Assembly: GCA_944472135.2 (NCBI GenBank)
Contig: OX235270.1
Span: forward strand, 75,897,168 to 75,961,167
Source: Trichobilharzia regenti
Taxonomy: Eukaryota > Platyhelminthes > Trematoda > Strigeidida > Schistosomatidae
Length of the DNA stretch: 64,000 nt
Direction of reading: 5' to 3'
Shown one piece after another: positions 51,411-62,496 of this stretch. The position numbers and the translations under genes were made by a program. Under the pieces are notes generated by a model that saw nothing but the letters and a program-made list of their open reading frames with translations, had not been told where the DNA came from and searched no databases. Each line of letters starts with the position of its first letter. Positions within the stretch are counted from its first letter, which is position 1.

Positions 51411-52499
51411 ACTTCATCATATTCTCCCTTGTCTTGGTGTTATGACTATTACAGTTAGTTCCTTTACATATATTCATCTCAGCCTCAGTTTTCATCAGGT
51501 ATCTGTTCTTAAGCTCCCTTCCTTTTTCAGTCCACATAATTTTCACCGATTGTATATATGACTATAACTATTATAACTGATATTTCTCTTTTCGACCATA
51601 CTGGACAATTGTTGAGTAAAACGATGAACTTCATTCACAGTAGGGAAACAGTCTTAACACACTGTTTACTGCAAACCAAATATGATCTATCCTGGCATCA
51701 ACACTTTTGCAGTCAACCAAGTGCTCAGAATTCGTGTGGCAGGACAAACTACGCAGAAGTTAACTGAAAAGCGGGAACCCTGACCTTACAATCAAATGCA
51801 AGCACGAAGAAAGCGATTCGCTTTACATTAGCTCATATTCGATATGGGAAGATTTCGACAGTAACTAAATGGGATGTGATGAGACAATATAACTGTACTG
51901 ATATACTTGACCAGTCACGCATTTATCGTGAATAAACCGGCTGTTGAGTGCTCCGTTTGAAGTACCGGCTCCGTGACAACAATTATTAGGCAGTGTCTAC
52001 AACTATATATGCCCAAACTAAGTTCACTTTTAGCAATCTTTAAAATTTCAGCCACTCGGAAAACCACATTCTATGAATGAAATATTCCCATATTGAATCA
52101 TAAGAAAAAGACGTAAACAAAGAAGAAATTTTTCTTTTTGACGATTCATTGTCATAACCTGTGCAATCGCAGTTATATTAAGATTTATCAGATACTGGTA
52201 AAATTTGTCTTCTTAAAGGTAATACGCGACGTAAGGTGTAGTCTAGAAGAGGGCAGAAGTTGGCATGACGTAATAAGTTTGAGAAAATGACTAATCAGTG
52301 TAGTTGTGTAGAATACATAAGAACCCCTGCAATGGTGGCAAAGCGTTTTTTAAAATCTGTGTGGAAACGTATCGTTACTAACAGACAGTAGTACACTGAC
52401 AAAAAATACGGATGATGAAAATAATAGTGGTAAACTTGCTTAATAAAAGAAAGCAAAATTATAGTGACAACGTTGCTCTGGCCACGCAGGGCGAGGGAA
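51411..52499. other. No gene; possible LTR remnant
   Basis: The stretch 51880-52000 (GTGAATAAACCGGCTGTTG and following) lies where the 3' LTR of the minus-strand gypsy remnant would be, but no matching second LTR was found in the window. The rest is unassigned. Confidence 0.25.
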
Positions 52500-53680
52500 T
52501 GTATGTGGTGCTTTTAAATGCAGAGGTTCGGTTTCAGATTCCTATGAACAGATGGTAAATTCGAAGTCCTTTTGTACGATATTGATGGACTCTATGTGGC
52601 ACTGTGAAGCATGCATAGGGGTGTTCGATTTTCAGAGTTGATGAGGTGTTTGAGGATAGACCTGCTAGTATTATTTTCTCATCTGGTTGGCCAAGTTGAA
52701 AAGTGCTCAGTGAGACCACTCGTAGGCGGAAGATTGGCAGCTCAGCTAGATCTCCTTTGGGTCCATTATCACCAAACTGTTTTACTAGTCTTGGTAGAAG
52801 GGGCAGTTGCCTTCGCCGTGCTTTTGGTTGCTTCGATGAATGAGTGGCACTCGGTCGAATATGGCACATTTGGAACGCTAAGTTCCAGGCTCATGGGTCT
52901 GCCTACTAAGTAGGCCAATTTCAGAGTCCTCACGGGCTTTCTTCTTCAGGACAAATCATTTATCCATGGTCCACGAAGAGCGAACACGTGCGTTTGAGAT
53001 ATGTGTGAATAAAGACATCTGTGGACTCTGGCCGGGGGAGAGCAGGTTTAACTGAATTCATCGCGTTTGTAGGCCTGCTAACTTACATAGCGCGATATGC
53101 CGTCGGTGGGAAGCTAGAGGATGTGTCGTGCCATATACTAGTTCGGCGGTAGTACAACCAGCATCGGTTTTAAAGGCGTTTCGTATCCCTAGGAGAACTA
53201 TCGGAAGGGATTCAGTCCAGTATGCATTGTTTGCAGCTGATAACCCAGCCTTCAACTGTTCCACCATAACACTAGCTTGAGGGTGGCAGGCTGTTGTTCT
53301 AGAACGCGTACAACCTATGATTTTAGTCAGGGCAAAGAATAAGCCACTTTGGAATTGCCGCCCGCTATCAGTTGTTATGGAGGATGGGCATCCGCAGTTT
53401 GCGATCCATCATTCGACAAAGACACGTGCGACTGTTTTAGCAGATACATATTTAAGAATTAATGCTTTAGGCCATCGTGTGAAACGGTTGATGCGGATTA
53501 AGACAGGTATGTCCATGAGATTCCGGGATGTGTCCAACCAGATCTATATGAACGTGTTTGAAACGAGCACCAGGGATAAGAAAGGTGCCAAGAGGGCTTC
53601 TGGCGTGTCTTACTACCTAGCACTTTTGGCAAGTACAGCACGTGTGAGCCTATTCTCTTACTTCTTTATCTACTCAGCTG
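52500..53680 (-). pseudogene. Decayed gypsy-type LTR retrotransposon, integrase region
   Basis: Minus-strand broken frames from 53680 downward read a zinc-finger-side CQKS-like remnant, HVDLVGHIPESHG-like sequence, TRWPKALILKYVSAKTVARV, SSITTDSGRQFQSGLF (the second catalytic Asp of the integrase core), ACHPQASVMVEQLKAGLSA and TESLPIVLLGIRNAFKTDAG, then a post-integrase HVFIHTYLK-type stretch. This is the gypsy integrase order. The expected catalytic Glu region is altered and stops are present, so it is dead. The 100- and 153-codon plus-strand frames over it are antisense shadows. Confidence 0.7.
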
Positions 53681-56600
53681 CATCAACAGAAATACCCGAA
53701 ACGATAAAAAGTGGATTAAGATTCGTATCTCTTAACTTAGAATGGTGTGTGAATATTGAGTACCGGGTGTTCATATAAACAGTTATCAGCTGACGTTTGT
53801 GCACTGAAGGAAATTTTAATCATATAAAAAATAATCGCTTTATGTATTTATTTTTCTAGTAAATGAAGCGAAAAAATACCAATATTAACTTGAATAAAGT
53901 ATTATGTCCTGATTTCACAAAATGAAAATTTAAACATAAACATTGCTCTAAGAAATCGTCCCATCTTCGTTGTTTGAAAAAGTGTTTCCTCATATATCTA
54001 AGTTGACCATGGAATCTATCATCTCATTGTAGACATTTGATTCGTATGCATTCTCTAACTAAACACTGATTTCACCTTTAGCTTTGAATAATTCTTTAAC
54101 ATTATTGACCCTAGAAATAGATTATGTCTAAGAGAAGAATTACATCGTGACCATAAGAATCATCAGTGAACATTGGATGCTGACCCTTAGAGTCCAAGTC
54201 GACTTGTTTAGCTGAAGGCTTCTCGTCAAGCATCCCCGCCATTCGGTACTCCGTCGTGTCACTTTCGTGCACGATAACTAGCTAGCTTAACTTCCACTTC
54301 AATCCGCGATTTGGTTCCAAAATATATCTCTTAATTTGGACAATCGATTGTGGTCTTTTGCTTTGCCTTTGGTACACGAGAATGAAATAAGTTAGAAGTT
54401 TTTGGTATAAGATCTTGCGTTAATATACTCTGTACAGTTCGCGAACGTCTATACCGTCAGCCTCCAAGCACCAATGAATTCACGCTTATTTGTAGATTTC
54501 AACACTAATCTCAACCAGACATCTCTTCTGTCTCGCTGCTATACTCTTATTTCATCCACTTCCTACACAATGCCATTCAATTCCCCTTTTACCTTTTTCA
54601 CACTTTTAAGGTTGTCAGAAATTAAGTTGAATAACTGAATGATTCATTTAATGTTAAAATCCGAGGTGAATATGTGACTGATTTCGTTTACCATATCAGC
54701 TTGCCGAGTTCATTGTTCAAATAAATAAAAATTATTACAGTGCCTTCTCTTTACTAGACGCAGTCCACAGAAGATTATAATATTCATTTATATATTCCTG
54801 AATAATGCAAGCAAATCGTCTGTACACATGCATAAATGAGCTATTATGTAAGCTACGTGTTCCTCGTCATCGTAGACAGTATTAACCACCACACCCTTCA
54901 TCTTATAAGATGCTGAGGCCAACGCCGAAAAAAGGTGACACAGTAACAACATAAGGAAGGTAGACTAAAATATGTGATGAACGGCATCAAGAAAAAGAAA
55001 TAAGCACATTTATGAAAAGCATTCAAAGGATGGCTCATTGTTTCACGTTATTTTCAGTAAGAGAAGAAGGGAAGAAACTGCAGCATGGTTACCACCAATT
55101 AGGATCTATGGCGATATCTGATTATATTTAGAACCACTAATTCGAACTATCTATCAGACCCAACCACTGAGTATTGATGCAACAACGGTTGCTAGCCTGA
55201 CACAAACATTCTTTATCCCGAAGCGCCACTCCATGGACTGACCTTGCCCTCCCCTGTCCCACCCAGTCCCATGGCTAGAAAACAACAAGCTGTATGGAAG
55301 CCTCTGGGATGATATTCGTAGTACATCCCCAAGCTACTGAATCTGGTGTTCGAAGACGACAACAACTGCAGAAAAACGATCTCGATTGTGTGTGATAGGA
55401 AGCGACTAATATTCAAATCAAGATTTTAATTTAGTGACTGCAAAGGTAGGAGTGTTTATCCCTTGAATCTGGATATAGATAGACATGAAATAATCTTGTT
55501 GGGCAACTTTTTATCTCACTGTTTAACCTTTAGCCAGCGGCCACCTAATCAAAATGTTCTATTTTCCTCTGACCTAGCAGAATTTTAATGTGGCCAGAAA
55601 CGCATAAATATGATGTGATTTTCCTTAATAAACGTCAGTATCCTAACAGTCATAGGCCAGTCTTTGTCTTTTGATATTTACTCGGCTCAGTAAAGCCGAA
55701 GGTACTGAGAGAAAATAGACGTCTCCAGCACATCAGTTGAATGGTCCATTGAGTTCAGTACCGTTATACCCGCGTTTAAGTCCACTCGGCCATATCACCC
55801 GTCGCCGAGAACATGTCAGTGTGTGGATACGCACCACCAAACTTCCGAGTTACTTACATGGTGATGCCAATGGATGCATGCTACTCTACGGGCACAACAA
55901 TGATTAAGTAAAGTTGCAGCACCTTCAGATCAGAAACGTCAGGTCCCACCAATGTACAGCAAGATTGTGTGTACTAAGCCATCACAAGTCTGAATTTTGA
56001 CTGTCACGTTAACGTCGCGACCTAGCTTGGTGTATGACATCCCGGCTTTTAGTATGTGCTTGAAGGTCACAACCACGTCAACAGTCGCATAAATATCAGG
56101 ATACAATTACTAATCGACCATTTCTAACAATTCACCTGGGAAAGAGGGCGCAGGTAGAGGCTCCTGTTAGTGTTACAACTATACTTTACGCTTAGACGAA
56201 ACAGAGCACATATGTTATTTACAGATACTAATCACCAACTAATTAAGTGCGATCTTAGTAGCCTTTATGCCAACGCACAGTAAGATGATATACTCATCAT
56301 ACTCGAGATCGAAAAGTCTTTATACAGGAAGCGGGAAGATATAATTCTATACTAGATGGGTTTGGCATAACATAGGAATATACTATTACCAATGAATTAA
56401 TAATGAATCAAGTTATTATTACTTTATCCTTGTTTGTTATATCAAATAAACTTATCTGCCGCTGAATTATATTCTGCTCAAGTTCACAAATTTTACTGTC
56501 ACAGAAGGCAGGTATGGATGAAGCAACGTGAAAGGGTCATGAATATGATATTCATTGAAGCTCAGTAGCATAAAACGAAGGTAGAAGAATAGTCAAAGTA

Positions 56601-58346
56601 GTTTCCTTGAGAGAAAAAAGAATTACCGTTATAATTGATCACTTGACGTATATATATATATATATATATATTTCTGTGAATTACTAGTTCACAATAATAA
56701 ACCAAAAATTATCATATAAGGCATTCAGAGGTTAGAAAATATAATTTTTTATTTCAATTAATAGGATATTTTTTCTAATAATGGTAGAGAACAGCTTAAA
56801 TTTGCAAGCAAATCAAGTTACACAGCTATACTGCGATATCAGTTTCGGATAAAACACCTTCCAGACAGGATAAAAATGCAGGCGAATAAACCTGTTTGAG
56901 CATCATATATTCCAATTTTATAAGTACTGTCTTAATAATTATATAGAAACAGGACATTCAACGTTTTTAACACCGATTCGCTTTGTTTCCAGCTTCGTAA
57001 TTCATCTTCACATGATTGAAACAGCATTTGTCAGGAGTCAGGAAGAATTTAGGAATCACCTGTGCCTACACACATCAGCATGGTGAATCTACAGTCTTCA
57101 AGAGAATCATATGTAAACGGCTTAAAACGTGAGTCTGAAATCCCTGGTGTTTAATTTAAGCCGTTAATATGATAAGTGGTTTTCTGTAAGACTGGATTAT
57201 ATTTGTAATGCCCGATACGCCAAATCTAGTTGATATAAGAATAGAATTTGGGCAACATGTCAATGTGATTTTATCAAACAAATTTACTCTGTGGTTGAAT
57301 GATACCCAATTTAGCCCCAACTGAAATTGATGAGAGACTTAATCACAAGTGCAATGTCATCCGTCAGCTAAGTGCGTAAATATGTTGCGTGTATGGCTTA
57401 TGGAAGTTTATCCAACTGAAATTCCCCAGTGCAAGTTATAGATAATATGAATTCCACCCATTTTTCTATCAATTTTTAATTCTTGTCAATTATTTTTCAT
57501 CATTTAGATGGATCTTATACGTCAACTGATTACGTCCTAACACTTTTTGTTGACAGAATGGAATGCTAATTTTATTGATCGTTAACGTTTTGATTATTTA
57601 GTTCTCGTCAAGATATTTTTCAGTGATAATACTTTCTTTAATGTATCATACGAATTATTACTAATAATAATCATGAATTTGTAAGTGTTGGGGCTAGACT
57701 TAAAATAGACCTCGATATCCCCGCACTTACTAAAAACTTCACCGTCCTATAACTTTACCAGTAATCTACCTAACGTGTAAGTACTGATTAACGCAATCAA
57801 AGTTTAAAGGCTAAAAATGGAAAGAATTCGTAGTATGAGTTGTATTTAATGTAACTGAATAACAGATTTAATAAATAAAGTGACTGTACAACTTATCTGC
57901 TGACTCGACTGGAGGTAGGCTCGAAGAGTGCGCTGTATGAAAGCACAACGAGGGAGCGAACCAAGTGCGTCAGGAAAATCACGGACCAAAAAAAATCCAG
58001 AAGCGCCAAAATAGGGGTGAGTGAGTTTAAACAAAAGTTCAGAGGTAAAATGTCCACTACAAATTCATTACACGTAGAATGTATGATTTCATGTTTAAGG
58101 ATACCTATACATTTTATTAGATTTTACCAACAACACTCGTAATATTTCCCATCATATAATTTCTGAATGTACTTTATCTTTCCATGGTCTGTTTTACGCA
58201 TGTTTGTGGAAATTTATATTGAGTTTTATTTATTCATTCATATGTCTATTCAGTTTATTACTCATGCACATAAACGAAGTTGGAAAGTTGTTTGAGTACC
58301 CTTATATGATAATGAGCAATAAATTGTGCTCGAAGAGTCATCCAGT
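53681..58346. other. Long stretch without a recognised gene
   Basis: Mostly AT-rich sequence. A (TA)n run is at 56647-56673. The block 55655-55780 (TTTTGATATTTACTCGGCTC) partly matches 61005-61130 (TTTTGATATTTGCATAGCTC, then CATTCAGTTCAGTGCAGTTA), so both may be remains of one LTR or other repeat. From about 58230 to 58346 there is a Penelope-type terminal repeat interrupted by the next element. Confidence 0.35.
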
Positions 58347-58351
58347 AATTA
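58347..58351. repeat. Target site duplication, left (AATTA)
   Basis: AATTA directly before the TG of the left LTR, repeated directly after the CA of the right LTR at 60186-60190. Five bases is usual for gypsy-type integration. Confidence 0.75.
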
Positions 58352-58546
58352 TGTAGTAATTTATTGTACTTGTAATATTAGTATTTCGAGATGACCGAAT
58401 TACAAGAATCCAAACAAAACTCAGAGAGGGCAGCAATCAGGAATTTGTATTTAGCGGAATTATTATGCAATTCATATAAGAAACATATCAACAGTCAACA
58501 GTAAGTATTTTAAACAATACAGAGATAGAAATTGTCAATCACCACA
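58352..58546 (-). repeat. 3' LTR of the compact LTR element
   Basis: 195 bp, starting TGTGGTGATTGACA on the minus strand and ending AATTACTACA. It contains the last three codons and stop of the element's reading frame. Confidence 0.85.
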
Positions 58547-59977
58547 TCCGCCACACTTCGAATATCTCCTCGCGTATTTATAACGATGTCTCGGTTTGCT
58601 TGCAAGTAGCTGCGACCTTCTAACTGATTCTGTGATATTATTTTCATCAGTATTATCTGGACTTATTTCTGAATTATCTACAAAATCAAGATTAGTAGTG
58701 GAATTACTAAAATTATAATTGGAACGACCTACTTCATTTATTGTCACTTTGTCCAGGTGTCTGTTATGAACTGAGTGATCTTTGATGTCTAATATCTTCA
58801 CCACTCGATTTCCCATTTTTTGTAGTATAATTCCAACAGAAGGTCTATAGTTATTATCTTTGTAATAATGTACATTAGAAGTCGTGGACATCAGATGCTT
58901 TTTGAGAATTCGAGATTTGAAAAGTTTTGCAGGACTTTCACGGGTACTTGTATGCTCTGCATTCAACAGACGCAGTCTATGCATATGCAGTAATTCCTCC
59001 ATTTTAATCAGTTTCTCTCTCATCTCATTCAGTTTTTCTCGTGTTTTCGACAGTTCGCATTGCAACTCGGCTACCACATTTTTGAAAACAGTTGACGCTT
59101 GAGTTGCTGAACTTGTAGTGGAGGTTTTCATTGGATGAGATTGAGTATTTTGAAAAGTTGAAAGACACATTGACTCCATTTTACTAGACAGATTGGGAGA
59201 ATTATAAGAATGCTGAGTAACATAAGTATTCGAACTTCTGCAAACCGTCTTGATGTGTCCAACTTTACCACATTTGTGACACTTAGCACCCCGAAAACGG
59301 CAAGTGCTTCGTAGATGTAACTTTCCACAGGATAAACACGGTTTAATGTTTTTGATCTCTCGCTGCATTCTATTACCTGTGGACGGCAGTTTGGATTGCT
59401 TTCCATGACCACTTGTATTTTCGACTTTAGAAAGCATAACATCAGACACTGACGTAGTGGGAGCAGAGTATTCACTGTTGACATCTTCATATGTAATACA
59501 TAAATCTTTAGCAGTTTGAAAGGTACAAGAAGGAATCTGAATTAACTCTTTCTCTAACTTAGGAATATTGATTCCAGCAATTAGACGATCACGTAGTTGA
59601 GTATGCAGCTGATCTCCAAAGTTACACTTTGAAGCTTGTATTTGGAGTTGAAGAATGAATTCCCTTATCTTCTGGTTGGGAGAACGTACCAGTTTGTTGA
59701 AGTGAGCCCTCTCTCTTGTCTCAAATGTAGTCACATGAAAGTGACTTGTCAGAAGTTCATGGATCTTGTCATATGACAGAGAAATGGGTTTATCTGGAAA
59801 CGCCAGATTCTTCACCAGGCTATATGCATCAAGCCCAATAGTAGTGATGAAATGAGCAGGTATTTTGTCATCCCGAACATTCTTGGAAATGCACCACGCA
59901 TCGAAGCATTCCAAATAATCAGCAATCTCCCGCGGAGACCCATTTATGGGGAATTTTCCCAGGTTACTTAGCTCCAT
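58535..59977 (-). CDS. Gag-like protein with two CCHC zinc knuckles fused to a post-integrase-like tail (480 aa)
   Basis: Residues about 1-165 match the gypsy-type capsid/gag layout (YSLVKNLAFPDKP, RERAHFNKLVRSPNQKIREF, QLRDRLIAGIN). Two zinc knuckles follow: C214-C217-H221-C226 (CX2CX3HX4C) and C233-C236-H241-C246 (CX2CX4HX4C). A predicted coiled coil spans about 301-335 (ELSKTREKLNEMREKLIKME). Residues about 368-415 (VHYYKDNNYRPSVGIILQKM, VHNRHLDKV) resemble the segment that follows the integrase core in gypsy polyproteins. Known: gag packages element RNA into particles. Inferred: an internal deletion fused gag to the end of pol, and the frame stayed open. The start Met lies only 13 bases after the 5' LTR, overlapping the primer-binding site, and the stop is inside the 3' LTR. 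It could alternatively be a domesticated gag, but the LTRs and target duplications argue for a mobile element. Confidence 0.8.
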   Translation of the reverse strand: MELSNLGKFPINGSPREIADYLECFDAWCISKNVRDDKIPAHFITTIGLDAYSLVKNLAFPDKPISLSYDKIHELLTSHFHVTTFETRERAHFNKLVRSPNQKIREFILQLQIQASKCNFGDQLHTQLRDRLIAGINIPKLEKELIQIPSCTFQTAKDLCITYEDVNSEYSAPTTSVSDVMLSKVENTSGHGKQSKLPSTGNRMQREIKNIKPCLSCGKLHLRSTCRFRGAKCHKCGKVGHIKTVCRSSNTYVTQHSYNSPNLSSKMESMCLSTFQNTQSHPMKTSTTSSATQASTVFKNVVAELQCELSKTREKLNEMREKLIKMEELLHMHRLRLLNAEHTSTRESPAKLFKSRILKKHLMSTTSNVHYYKDNNYRPSVGIILQKMGNRVVKILDIKDHSVHNRHLDKVTINEVGRSNYNFSNSTTNLDFVDNSEISPDNTDENNITESVRRSQLLASKPRHRYKYARRYSKCGGCGD

Positions 59978-59987
59978 CGCGACGCCA
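59970..59987 (-). other. Candidate primer-binding site
   Basis: TGGCGTCGCGATGGAGCT begins three bases after the 5' LTR. TGG complements the CCA end of tRNAs, as expected. It includes the gag start codon. The matching tRNA was not identified. Confidence 0.5.
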
Positions 59988-59990
59988 ATT

Positions 59991-60185
59991 TGTTGTAATT
60001 TATTGTACTTGTAATATTAGTATTTCGAGATGACCGAATTACAAGAATCCAAACAAAACTCAGAGAGGGCAGCAATCAGGAATTTGTCTTTAGCGGAATT
60101 ATTATGCAATTCATATAAGAAACATATCAACAGTAAACAGTAAGTATTTTAAACAATACAGAGATAGAAATTGTCAATCACCACA
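59991..60185 (-). repeat. 5' LTR of the compact LTR element
   Basis: 195 bp, with three differences from the 3' LTR (near positions 4, 118 and 163 counted from 59991). It ends AATTACAACA on the minus strand, directly before the primer-binding-site candidate. Confidence 0.85.
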
Positions 60186-60190
60186 AATTA
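60186..60190. repeat. Target site duplication, right (AATTA)
   Basis: Direct copy of 58347-58351 immediately outside the right LTR. Confidence 0.75.
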
Positions 60191-60388
60191 GTACTGCATC
60201 ACCGTCTGCTAAACCAAATAAATTTATCTAATATGAAATTACATTCTGTTATAGTGCCCAATTTCTACACTTATTTAATTATTTCTGTCAGTTTCCATTC
60301 AGAAATTTTCAAATTCTAAGTAATTGTATCTCTGTCGGTGTCCAACGATTAAGACTAAATTATAAACAAATCAAGCCAGTCAATTATT

Positions 60389-60735
60389 ATTATTATTGTA
60401 TCCTTTAGTTCCTAGAGGAACATAGGGCTTCAGCTGCGCACCTCCATTGACTACGGTTTTCTGACAACTTTTTCACCCTGCTCCAGGTCTGTCCCCATGC
60501 TTTCATCTCCTCCTCGCATGACCTCCTCCAAGTCACCCTTGCACTGACGACCAACTCGCCGCCTCCCTTTCGGGTTCCACTCGAGCAATGGCTTGTCTAG
60601 TGATGTCACTTGATGGTTTCCTCAGCGTATGGCCAATCCATCTCCATTTCTTTCTGCCTATTTGTTTCACAATCGGTTCCTGATTGGTTCGCTCCCAGAG
60701 ATCCCTGTTGCTGATCTTTTCTGGCCAGTCAATAG
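60389..60735 (-). mobile_element. RTE-type 3' end, short truncated copy, minus strand
   Basis: Reverse complement of about 25565-25915, nearly identical, including [20 protein letters not shown], the same frameshift at [10 protein letters not shown], and the TATGTTCCTCTAGGAACTAA end with an AAT tail. It stops abruptly at about 60735, a normal 5' truncation. Confidence 0.75.
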
Positions 60736-62496
60736 GGTGTCTTTTTAGCCTGAATTGCCCATTTTACATGAGCTGCTATACACCTACATTAAAGTTACAT
60801 TAATTTTTGATAAAAATTTATCCTGTTTTGTTCTTGATAGGATCCGGCATAAAGTAGTACATCATCATTTCTCGCGCATATTGTGATTGATTATGCGATC
60901 AGTTAATTCAAACGCCGTTAGCCGTCTTTATTGTTATGAAAATGTGTAAATTCTATGTGTTGTTTTCATAATGTTTGTAGATGATTACAATATACGGTCA
61001 CAGACCACCCTTTGCCTTTTGATATTTGCATAGCTCAGTAAATCGGAAAACACAACGGGCAAATAAGCATATTAGGCAGGCGCAGATATAACAAAGTGGC
61101 CACACTTCTCATTCAGTTCAGTGCAGTTATAACAGTTCTTCCACTAAACCTGTTTTATCTCCATATCTATCGAGGTAATAATTTGCATACTTTTATCTCT
61201 TACGTTACTTACTGTTACAGTATTTCAGTATTCATTAACTCATTTTCACATTATGTATATCCACTTTGCTCTATGTTGTTACTGAAGGCCTACTATACAT
61301 TTGAAATATTTCCTGAAAGTACTGCGCATTAATTGAGATATAATACCCATGAAGTAAATAAACTGTGTGGCAGGATTATGAATGAACATGTTGATGGCCT
61401 AGTGACAGTGACCTAATTATCCGTTCACTATTATCATTGGAAGGTGATAGTCTGTATAGATCAGTTCACCCAAAGCCTACATCGAACAGATAATACTTTA
61501 ATGTGAATAGTTTTTGTTCAACTAGCTATAAACTATCATTGATCAAAACTCTGTTTCACAAAGCGAGGAGAATATGCTCTGCACAGAAATCAAAGGAAGA
61601 GTTTCTGAATCTCATGAAGATCTGAAAAACAACGGTTACCTTCAGAAACAAGTATAGAAGTTGTTAAGTTTTAATTGCATAACGAATCACAGGGGAAAAG
61701 AAGGCTGTCTTCGTTCAACTCTACTTAAAAGGTGATAATACTGAAGGAATAGCCAATAGGAAATTGAATACTTCACTAGCGAGAAAGCATCCTGCAGCCA
61801 GATTGGTTCTCATTTATCGAGCAGCATGAACTTTGGTTCAATCAAAGTTCGAGAGATACCCCTCTCACATCAACGATAACAGCATATGCGAATTTACATC
61901 TTTTGCCGTGGCAGTTACATTGAGAGAAGAGAAGTGGGGGCAAATCTTCGACATTCAGGTGTCTATAAATTCTCCTGTTGTCTTTTAGTCTGAATGTCGT
62001 ATGATAACAATATTCTCTAAGATGAAGTTGTGTTTGTAACTATATACAGACATTGAGATCATGGGTCCTTTAAACAAGTTTTCGTGGACATTGACTGCAG
62101 ATGATCTTTCAAACGAACTAAAATAATGCAAATCTTCAGCTTTGATTTCAATCCACTGATTTGTCTTCATAATTAACACCGCCAGGTCTCTAATACATCT
62201 TAACTGCCATAAAAGACAAGAATTCATATTATGTTAAATATGGATATATAGAAGGCAACTAAAATGAATTTGATTTACCTTGTGCTGATATAGAAAACTG
62301 ACTAACACTAATGTCCTCGCCTAGTTTTCTAACTTGTCCTTAGTCTGGAAATGAAAGCGGTTTGGGTGTGGGGATAACAACACTATCCCACAAAAACCCA
62401 TTGCTACTAAAAATTTTAAAAAAAAACACCGAGAAAAACTTATTCTTCTCTGGAATTGTGAACTTTTCTCATTTCGTGGACAGATGATACTGGCAA
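60736..62496. other. No gene recognised
   Basis: AT-rich sequence; 61005-61130 shares a block with 55655-55780. The frames at 61096-61332 and 61985-62227 carry no recognisable domain. Confidence 0.35.

Larger units (their letters stand above)
58352..60185 (-). mobile_element. Compact, structurally complete LTR retroelement with one ORF (1834 bp)
   Basis: It has two 195-bp LTRs (58352-58546 and 59991-60185), each TG...CA on the minus strand and differing at only three positions, flanked by 5-bp AATTA duplications. The right LTR is the 5' one. A primer-binding-site candidate starting TGGCGTCGCG lies three bases inside it. A weak purine tract (GTGTGGCGGA) precedes the 3' LTR. The only gene is a 480-codon frame joining a gypsy-type gag to a post-integrase-like tail; protease, reverse transcriptase, RNase H and integrase core are all absent. 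Known: such elements move with enzymes from full relatives. Low LTR divergence (about 1.5%) argues for recent insertion. Confidence 0.85.
58230..60290. repeat. Penelope-type terminal repeat split by an LTR element
   Basis: Joining 58230-58351 to 60191-60290 across the LTR element (counting its 5-bp duplication once) restores a sequence that aligns along its length with the right arm at 6475-6610: GAGCAATAAATTGTGCTCGA, then GTCATC, AGTA, and after the join ATGRAATTACA. The LTR element therefore jumped into an existing Penelope-type repeat. Confidence 0.6.

Noticed and set aside
52611..52913. 100-codon hydrophobic plus-strand frame
   Set aside because: It is antisense to the post-integrase part of the same gypsy remnant and has no support of its own.
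53317..53778. 153-codon plus-strand gene
   Set aside because: It lies antisense to gypsy integrase motifs that read clearly, though brokenly, on the minus strand.
58535..59977. Host CCHC zinc-knuckle protein gene
   Set aside because: The frame is bounded by matching 195-bp LTRs and target duplications, starts at the primer-binding site and ends in the LTR, so it belongs to a mobile element.
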